From Sphaerolaimus hirsutus (lineage: Eukaryota; Nematoda; Chromadorea; Monhysterida; Sphaerolaimidae): a stretch of DNA of 64,000 nucleotides. Below, one piece after another: positions 56,164-64,000 of the stretch; the stretch's first letter is position 1; each line of letters begins with the position of its first letter. The stretch lies in assembly GCA_964036195.1 (NCBI GenBank), contig OZ038459.1, forward strand, positions 8,553,206 through 8,617,205, read 5' to 3'. The notes under the pieces are model-generated. The model was given only the letters and a program-made list of their open reading frames with translations, was not told where the DNA came from and made no database searches. Position numbers and translations under genes: made by a program.

Positions 56164-56424
56164 TATTGGCAGACCATTTCTTCTGAATCGTAGTTGCTGC
56201 ATCGGGATCGGGTCCATCCTTCTCTGCAGTTTTTTTTAATTCGAACAGCGATCACTGCGCTGGTCCATCAATCAGTGGTCAAGCGAACTCTGGATAGCGT
56301 CAGATGACCAATATATTTACACGTCGGACAACTGGACGCGTGTAACGACAGCGCCAGGTAGATGTAACTGGTAGTGTAAAATGCGCCATGAATTTCTTTG
56401 TTGCGCCATGCTTTTTTTGCTGCA

Positions 56425-56480
56425 GAGCGCTAAACACTCAGCGGACCACAAAGTATGTGTCCAAAAAATATTTCCGTCAA
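56425..56480. mobile_element. Family L end remnant
   Basis: AACACTCAGCGGACCACAAAG resembles the L terminus. Confidence 0.4.
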
Positions 56481-56574
56481 AAAATCAGCTTTTTCAAAAG
56501 ACAAAATCCTCATTTCGATTGGTAATAAACTTAGTGTGATACACTTATTTCTCAGCTGCAATTGTGGTATACCG

Positions 56575-56830
56575 TATATCCTCTAATGAGTCCCCAGTAG
56601 AGTTTTTTTCGCCAGAATTTATCGAGGCTCGAGGGGAGTTATTTTTTTCGTCAGGTGGAATGCATTATTCATTTATTTAAAGTAAAATTTAGCTGCAAAA
56701 ATACAGAATACATTAATGTGGCATATTTCCCATCCATTAAAGAGGGGGATTTATTTGAAGGGGGGTATTTTTCCTCACTCGACTAACAGGGAGGAGTCGT
56801 TCAAGGGGGACTTTTTCGAGGATTCACTGA
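56575..56830. mobile_element. Family M element
   Basis: Left CCGTATATCCTCTAATGAG; TTTTTTCGTCAGG inside; degraded right end TTTCGAGGATTCACTG. Confidence 0.65.
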
Positions 56831-56879
56831 ATTTTGATTAGGTATTTATCTACCATTATGAATAACTCCTTCAACGGTA

Positions 56880-56935
56880 CGACCTGCCATTGGCGCCAGC
56901 GCCTACGCCACACCACTTGTTTCCATCACTATACA
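56880..56935. mobile_element. Family G end remnant
   Basis: CATTGGCGCCAGCGCCTACG followed by TTTCCATCACTA. Confidence 0.45.
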
Positions 56936-57473
56936 GAACAGAATGCACGCGTGTGGCCGCGACCGACCGCATTTTGGACATTTCACGAAAAAATTCGAAA
57001 TCCACAGGTGCGGCGTGTAGACTGCGTGATCGGTCTTATGGTAGGCGACAGTCGGGCGCCAGCTCAATGCTAATCTGTGCATGTGCGCTATTTAGTGTTT
57101 TATCATGTTTTTTGGCCTTGACTTCCAGTCATGATATTTTATTGGGTGGGCTGCTATGGGCTTGTTTGCAGAAATTTCGCTAATTAGCAATTAGCTGCCA
57201 GCGCGACTGGCTGAGGCAGTTTCAATTGCATTTATGTTAGCTTTTAAAGGTGAAAATGTGCATACGGTTGCTGTTTTGCCACCGTTTTATTAGCTGCTAC
57301 TTTTCAGGGTTCGTAGGCTTGTTTTCCTTCACGCGATTTCGTACTTATGTACTTTCCGAACGTCGTCGTTTCATGATCTAAAATACCCATAAAATGACTG
57401 CATTTCCCTGAAATCGTTCAATCTCCAATCATCATTAGGTATCTCGCTCAAAAGTTAGCTTTAATGCTAACAG

Positions 57474-57618
57474 GCACACGGCCGAGCTGACAAACGGCAT
57501 GATGGCGCAGTGGCGGCAGCAACGTCGCAGTTGCGTCTGTCAGATTGTGTCTGCGCTGACGGACGTGGCGCCGCAGTGTCGCCGCGCTCATGCACCCAAA
57601 GGACGCAAACGAGCGGCG
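57474..57618 (+). CDS. Possible isolated exon
   Basis: After a branch-point-like GCTAAC and CAG, 145 nt stay open (phase 2 to 0) to donor GCGGCG|gtaata, with GC3-rich codons like the other genes here. Encodes TAELTNGMMAQWRQQRRSCV and a basic Cys-containing tail. I do not recognise it and no partner exon was found. The opposite strand is also open, so this may just be a CpG-rich segment. Confidence 0.3.
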
Positions 57619-57629
57619 GTAATATGCAT

Positions 57630-58745
57630 GAAATTGTGCCGCCGCCGTGCCGATGACCAGGTAGCGCCGCTCCTGCGGTTTCATGCAAAACATTATTGTT
57701 TCCACGGTGAATCATGCATCGTTGAGTTTGTGGGATCAAACTGATGATGTGATGGTTGCCGGTTTGTTGCAAACATTTTGAAGTCTTGCATCAGCTTGGG
57801 TGCGAGTGGTCTTTCCAGGGCTCGCGTCGTAAATTAATTAATGTACTGGATTTTTGACAAATGCTTTTATTTATGTTACAGACGTATCATTGCGCTTTAT
57901 TTGATTTTCAAAGCCCCACTGACTGAAACGATAAAAATAACCAATTTTGCTAAAATGCTTCATTTAAATTAGGTATATACGGTAGTTTTATTTCATCCTA
58001 CTTCCATTGCATTTTTATTGCTTGTCATTTTGCCTCAATATTATAAGGAAGTTTCCCACGATTTGTTAACCCTGATCTCCAACAACAACATCATTATAAG
58101 CAGGACAGACGTCATCAATACAACCCATTTTCAGTAAATGTCAAGCTATTCAGAAATAAAGTACCTAACTTTCCGTGTAGATTACCTAGGGCACATTTTA
58201 CAATGTTTTCTGCATTAAGAATCTATCATAATTGTTTTACAATCGTTTACAGGGGGATTGGAATTGGGTTGGATTGTTGTTTGGTACCTGTGTAAATACG
58301 CTGTAAATAAATAAGTATGTATACTCGGCATACATGATACTCTGCCCTCGCACTGATTTATGTCTCGTGTTGGAAGCGTGCCAATGATTATTTAATCATG
58401 CGACTTCCGTAAAAAGATGAAAATAATTCATCGATGTGAATATGTTAATGAATAACATTATAACAACAATCAATTTTGTCATCCTTTTATGAAACTCGCA
58501 CGCGTTAACCATCGTTGGCATACTTCCAGCAGGAACCACGCGTGCAGGGTGTAAAGTAACCGGAGTATAAATATGATAAGGTGGCTTCTAGTCGTAAATC
58601 AAGCAATCAATCAACTAAATAAATGTCTCATTGTTTAATGGACAGTTGGGCAGTTTTTATTGGTGGTTAGCATTCCAGGAGATTTAGGTACATAGATTTT
58701 TTTTAACTATGGGAAAAATTTCTCCATGTTTCTCAAGAGAGATTT
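57630..58745. other. Low-repeat sequence, no feature recognised
   Basis: No transposon family or clear exon. Contains AATAAATAAG-like AT runs only. Confidence 0.4.
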
Positions 58746-58752
58746 AATTACC

Positions 58753-58857
58753 GTATTTGCGTGAATAGTTCTCCTTTGAATAATTCCCCTGTAACACGAG
58801 TGAGCAAATAATTATGAACCCTTAAATAATCCCCTGGGGAATTATTTAAACAATACG
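58753..58857. mobile_element. Short family M relative
   Basis: ACCGTATTTGCGTGAATAG at the left, GGGGAATTATTTAAACAATA at the right before CGG; about 105 bp. Confidence 0.6.
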
Positions 58858-61040
58858 GCATATTTTATTTGTAAGAAACTGTCTGCTGTTATATTTTATT
58901 CTATTTTCTCATAATCACCCATTTTTGGAACGCTACTGGTGGTATTTTTCAGTATAGGTATCCGCTTTTACTATTACTATCTTTTCTTGACCCCTAATAC
59001 CAAATAAGTAATTTCAATATTGGATTTCGTTCACATGGTGGTTTTCATTGATATCCTCGATCGGATATACGGTAGTTTTTTCATGCATCGACGACAATCA
59101 AAAAATACATTACAAATTCAGTGGCCGATTTTCAATGAAATCGAATCGATTCAAAACCCAGTGTGGTCCATTATTCACGATAGTGAACTGCAGTAAAATT
59201 AAATGTGTTTCTCCCTGTACGAAATGGATCATGTGCAGTCAAGGCCGCCCAGTTCATGCATATTGATACTAATTTTGCCCGGTTTTTGCATGAAAAATTT
59301 CGTGGTTAGCGGTTTACGGTATCGGAAATGTTTTGCTTGCAAAAGCTAAAAAAAGTCTCTAGTTTGAATAATTCTGCTCATGAAAAGTCGGCATTGCGTG
59401 CCTTGCATATCATTCCCAATCTGATAAGTAAGTAGGTAATTCGGAACGCATAAAGATGTCAAAGTTCAAAGGTAGGTCGGCTCTTTTCCTAGATCGCTGT
59501 CATGAATCATGACGAACTTTTCAGCCACTTTTATTCATTTTGCCGCGACATGATTGATAGTATTGCGGCACGTGCTTTTCCAGATTTGTACCGATCTGAC
59601 ACCCATATCGGATCGGTGGCATGCATTTTAGTCCGAAAGATCGTTATCTGTTCTTTTTATAACTTATTTGGCCCTTGATGCCTGATGAGTATATTTATGA
59701 AATGCACACCGAGTGAGATTGAGGAAAATTTGGATAAATGTGGAAAATACTTTGTCTACCACATTTTCTTTTGCTGGACTTCTCACCATGCGAATGGCTT
59801 GAAAATCGAATCAAATCAAACAACTGCAAAGATATCTAACCTGGCAATCCGCAACTTTGATGCGTGACCTTGGCGCTGCACCGGTTCATGACTTCATCGG
59901 CTCTCCCACACATCATACTTTCATTTCATCTGTGGCTGTTAGATTTCCGTGACTAAACACGGGGGTAGTCTTACTTCTGCATATGCAGAACCCAGTTTAC
60001 AAAATTATTCCGAAAAACAATGCAGTTGAGGGTATGCAAGCCATGACGTCACTTATGTCATCACTACCGATATCCATTACTTTCAAAGTGAGGCTGCATC
60101 AATAAAAAAGAAACTTTAGTTGTGTGGAATGTTTTGTCCCCAGTAGTATTTTCCACAGCCTGTTCTGCATACATAAATGTTTAATGCCAGACTATAACTT
60201 TTCCTCCGCACATATAATTCCCGTCGCCCTGCCTCAATGCCACTTCACTAATATGCATGACTGAGACAATATTTCGATATTTAGATATCGCATTGAAAAC
60301 TTTACTGCGCTCCCCTGACAGATTCCGCTACGATTTTGGTGATAGGCGTAGCGAAGTTTTGATGACTGGGCGCCGCGGCGGTGTAAAGACAATTAAATAT
60401 ATTTCGATTGATTTGATACGATTGTTAGCGGGTTCGAAGACCCGCGTGTAAAATTTTGGGCGATTTACGCGTGTTGAAATTGCGGATTTTTTCGAAATTC
60501 AGGAATAATTGATTTAAGTCACGTTTTTCAATGAGTATTATATTTACCACAAGTGGTCAGGCGAAAAAAGTGAAGTGATAAGTCGGGTGTCAAGTAAATA
60601 AATACCTAGGTATGTAAGACTGACAAGTAAAACAAAATGAAAATACGTTTGATGTATTTTTTAACACTCGCCACCTTTTTCTCATTTGAGCAATTCTTAA
60701 ATTGGCGCCTTGAGTACTATTTACTTGACATGGTAAATTTCATTTTTCATAAAATTATAATTTCTAGTCTTTCATTATCTTTGTCGACTGTGGGCAATGC
60801 CTTACTGGTGGAATTTCGACACCCGTGAAATTACATTTTACCGCCGCGCGCGAGTAAATAAACTTTGACGTCTGAATTAGATTTTATTTTCTGGCGCACT
60901 GTTTTGAAGCTGGGCGGAGAAAAGACCTTGACAATTTTACTAGGCCATTTTTCTTCAAACTTGTGTCATAAATTCATCTGAGCATGCAACCGCTATCTAA
61001 TTTCAGTTCATTTGCACAAATGAAATTCAACAAAATTCCC
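58858..61040. other. Low-repeat sequence, no gene supported
   Basis: Several open frames of 60-72 codons exist (for example 59048-59266, 59685-59867, 60257-60451, 60637-60828), but none shows splice context or a family I know. This is the largest stretch without recognisable transposons, so it could hold regulatory DNA. Confidence 0.4.
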
Positions 61041-61055
61041 AGTGCATCTTAGCTG

Positions 61056-62450
61056 GAGTCTGCATCATCTTGCATCACAGGTATTTCACATCAAGCATGA
61101 AGTGCTCCACTTCACATCAGGAACTGCTTCACTTCACATCAAATTCTCACATCAAACTTCTGCCTCATTTCGCAGAATATACTGCATCATCTCGCATCAA
61201 TTAGTGCCCCGTTTCACAGTAAAACTTTCACATCAAAAAATGCATCGATTCACATCATCAAATTGAACACCAATTAACATGACAGCACCGCCGATTTGCA
61301 AAAGATTTACCTTATTTTTCATTTTGCATTATGAGATTAACATCACCGCATACGCACAACTAAGCGGAACACTTTGCGGATTTGCCGCCCACACCCCTGC
61401 AAAAATTTTGAATGCTCTTTTTGCATGAGGCCACGTTTGATCTAAGTACTTGAGTAACAGATGTAGCTCTGTGGGAAACAGGCGTAATTAATGGCATGCG
61501 GTAACTATCAGAGGCAAAATTTGCCTCATGATATCTATTGCATCAGGTTTCCACCATCAGTTTGAAAAAGGAATAAATATTTTGGTTCAATTCATGATGA
61601 TGGTGTTGAAAATGGTTTCTCATTGAGGAATAAGCCTTTGATATATGTCAAAAGTTGTTCAAAGATTAGAGTTCTTCAAAGTACTGAACTTTTTCACCAG
61701 TATATGTAACTGTAATTGATCCCTGCCAATTTTTTTAGTATTGTCGTACTTCATTTGAGTACTTACCACAGCTGTATTGATACATATCAAATGTTGTATT
61801 GTTTTTATTTATTTACCAGAGTTGTCAAAAGTACATACACTATTATGCACTGTACTCACTCGACCTTGATTATTTACCTAAGTGGCATTCACATTGTCAT
61901 CACATCGAAACTGGTGGCAATCCCAAGCCCTGTAAAGTGTAAAGTAAAGTGTCAAATGTAAAGTCAAATGCAAAGTAAAGTGTCAAATGTAAAGTCAAAT
62001 GCAAAGTAAAGTGTCAAATGTAAAGTCAAATGCAAAGTAAACTGTCAATTGTCATGCAAAGTTCAGTAATAAAATTTTTTCTTTTTTGTTTTGATTGACA
62101 CTTTACTTTGCATTTAACTTTACATTTGACACTTTACTTTACACTTTACAGGGCTTGGGATTGCCCCCAAATATCTTATGTTACACATTATGCATTCTTG
62201 ATGTGAAGTGAAGCACTCAGCCCTGTTGCAAAAAATGGCTGAAATGAAAAATGTGAATCAATGCACTTTTTGATGTGAAAGTTTTACTGTGAAATGGAGC
62301 AGTAGTTGATGCGAATCGCGGCACCTTTTCATGCGAAGTAGTGCACTTCTGTGATGCGAAATTGTTGTTGTGAACTGAGGCACTATTTGATGCGAAACAT
62401 AGCACTAACACCTGATGCGAAACAACGTTGATGCGAAATGGTCTGGACTC
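61056..62450. mobile_element. Family W: foldback element with 9-bp TSD (MULE-like)
   Basis: Starts GAGTCTGCATCATC, ends TGATGCGAAATGGTC and TGGACTC; TSD TCTTAGCTG (61047-61055, 62451-62459). The interior consists of TTCACATCA and TGATGCGAA arrays in opposite orientation. A 9-bp TSD fits Mutator-like elements (inference). A family-F element lies in the middle. Confidence 0.85.
61912..62169. mobile_element. Family F element nested in family W
   Basis: Left CTGGTGGCAATCCCAAGCCC, right GGGCTTGGGATTGCCCCC. Arms are arrays of GTAAAGTCAAATGCAAAGT in opposite orientation around 62070. Confidence 0.85.
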
Positions 62451-62459
62451 TCTTAGCTG

Positions 62460-63290
62460 AGGTGCGGGGATACGGCCTTCACTAGCGTTCGCAAAAACAG
62501 TTATCACATAAAGCCCCAGTTTCAAAATGCGTTTTTGTAAAATGAGAAGGTTCAGATGGTAAAAACGATCTGAAATGACATGTGCAAAATTTTTTTCTTT
62601 TATTTGATGTTAATATTTGAATTATGCTTAGAGAATCATTCCTCTGTTGATTTGTTTCATCTGTACTTTTGATCGAAATTACTTGATTTTTGCAAAGAAA
62701 ATTAAACATTTCTCTTCAGAGCACCCATTTGCAGTGGTGTTTGATGGTTATCTCCAGATGCGTGTGGTTGCACATTGTTTAATTCTGTATTCTTTACTAA
62801 CATCTCAAAATTTAATTTTAAGATAGTTTACACTAAATGAAACTGTAACAATATCCCAACACCAGTGAAGCAACCTCCAAGTAATGTTGCAGTTGATAAT
62901 GTTTCCGTGCAAAAGTTTTACTAAATCAAAATGTGTTTACTTTGGCTACCGTTTTTACCAAAAGATACTTTGTTTTCATAAAACATTGTTTTAAAAAGCA
63001 AAACAAAACGGTAGAAAAAATACCTCCTAATCCTAGTCTTCACGAATCCATGTTTCTTTTAGGTTGAATGCACTGATGTGAACTGCGCAGTGCCTTTGCT
63101 CCCCTAAATGAGTTATCGGACTTTCTACAGAAAAACAGCCTCGCATGCAGCGACGGCTTTTCACGCTTTCAGAGTGCACTGTCTTTTCAGACTGTCTCTC
63201 CTTTGACATTTCTATACAAAACATTACCTACATTGAGGCAGGCCAGTTAAATTAATTCAAATCCTGTGTGCATACAGCAACAGCAACAGT
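62460..63290. other. Unassigned sequence
   Basis: No transposon family or gene recognised. Confidence 0.4.
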
Positions 63291-63294
63291 GAAT

Positions 63295-63375
63295 GCAAAA
63301 ACACGCGCTAGCTATCGCTCGCGTGCCGCCCTCCGCGCGGCCGCCGCGCCGTGACCCCGCCCATTTTGCATTTCC
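63295..63375. promoter_or_regulatory. CpG-dense patch with GC box, possible promoter
   Basis: A local run of CpG (CGCTCGCGTGCCGCCCTCCG, then CGGCCGCCGCGCCGTG) followed by GACCCCGCCCATTTTGCAT, containing a GC-box-like CCCCGCCC. It stands out from AT-rich flanks. No gene start is identified on either side, so this is tentative. Confidence 0.35.
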
Positions 63376-64000
63376 TGGACTTGGGGCACTGGAGATATTA
63401 TTTTACGGCCCCATTGCCCGGTTGAATGGCAGCGAGTGAAACCGCAATTTTGTAGGTATTTCAGGGCTGTAGTATATTTTAGTGTGGTAGTGAGTGGTGT
63501 AAGAAAAGTTTTATGTGGGCCGGAATTGAGCTCAGCAGCTGCTTTGTGTTTAGGTGAATGAGCTTTGCTAGTGGCGCATGTAAATACGACCATGTCCATG
63601 CGTATTTTTGTTACATTCGTACCTCACTGGTCTCTATTCTAGGATTAGATTTACCTTGAAAAACACGATGTGGGTACGTTAGCATCCATTGTTTCCAAAT
63701 TAGTATTCCTATTGTTGTTTTGCAAGCTTTCAGCCAGGTTTTTCTCTCTCACTACTTTTCGCAGCTTTTGCACCCGCTCCCCCATTGATTTGATCTTTGG
63801 CCAGTTTTCCTTTCATGCTCGAAACTTTCAGCTTTTACCTGCCATTTCAATCGCACAAAATGCCCACCCATTGACATTGACATTGCATCATCGCAGGTTC
63901 CATTTGCGATACTGGATGCGTCATAAAATGGAGTGAAGAATTTACACTGCTGCTGCATTAAAGGAAGGATTAAAAACGCTACGATTTTGGCTGGCAACCG
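63376..64000. other. Unassigned sequence to window end
   Basis: No feature supported. Confidence 0.4.

Larger units (their letters stand above)
54580..56165 (+). repeat. Dispersed 1.5-kb repeat, copy 2
   Basis: Counterpart of 2995-4497, including the nested family-C element and a fuller family-M terminus (55913-56163). Confidence 0.8.

Noticed and set aside
60425..60450. tRNA T-arm-like GCGGGTTCGAAGACCCGC
   Set aside because: The loop has the wrong size and no acceptor, D or anticodon arms can be placed around it.

Overview
The window is nuclear DNA of a metazoan, most likely an aquatic invertebrate; I cannot place the phylum. The evidence is spliced genes with GT-AG introns, an animal-type PIG-C, GC-rich coding exons in AT-rich surroundings, and very dense transposon-derived sequence. 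There is no bacterial-style operon, CRISPR array or rRNA, and I recognised no tRNA.

Layout. (1) 1-2.1 kb: the last three exons of PIGC (+ strand; subunit of the enzyme that starts GPI-anchor synthesis). A palindromic element fills most of one intron and another element sits 5 bp after the stop codon. (2) 2.5-19 kb: no convincing gene; a 1.5-kb dispersed repeat (second copy at 54.6-56.1 kb), foldback elements, and a 3.4-kb block of nested tandem arrays (7.9-11.3 kb). (3) 19.1-52.4 kb: a 21-exon + strand gene I do not recognise (about 1,200 codons). Exon phases fit at every junction except exon 8/9. Its introns, and several exon edges, are packed with mobile elements. (4) 52.4-56.8 kb: more elements and the second copy of the dispersed repeat. 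(5) 56.8-64 kb: lower repeat density, one possible isolated exon, a MULE-like foldback element (61.1-62.5 kb) and a CpG-dense patch near 63.3 kb.

Main theme. Dozens of non-autonomous DNA transposons are present, and most have interiors that are not unique sequence but degenerate arrays of a short motif related to their own terminal inverted repeats (TIRs). Many have perfect 8-bp target-site duplications (TSDs), as hAT elements do; a second group are TA-flanked near-perfect palindromes. They nest up to four deep. One family ('F') forms an exact in-frame intron of the large gene, interrupts another of its exons, and recurs elsewhere: a candidate introner. Other elements have duplicated a splice donor and a stop-codon region through their TSDs. 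No complete transposase is visible, so mobilisation would have to be in trans. The only clear transposon protein is a broken BEL/Pao reverse-transcriptase fragment carried inside one of the array elements.

Element family letters (A, B, C and so on) are local labels used only in this annotation.
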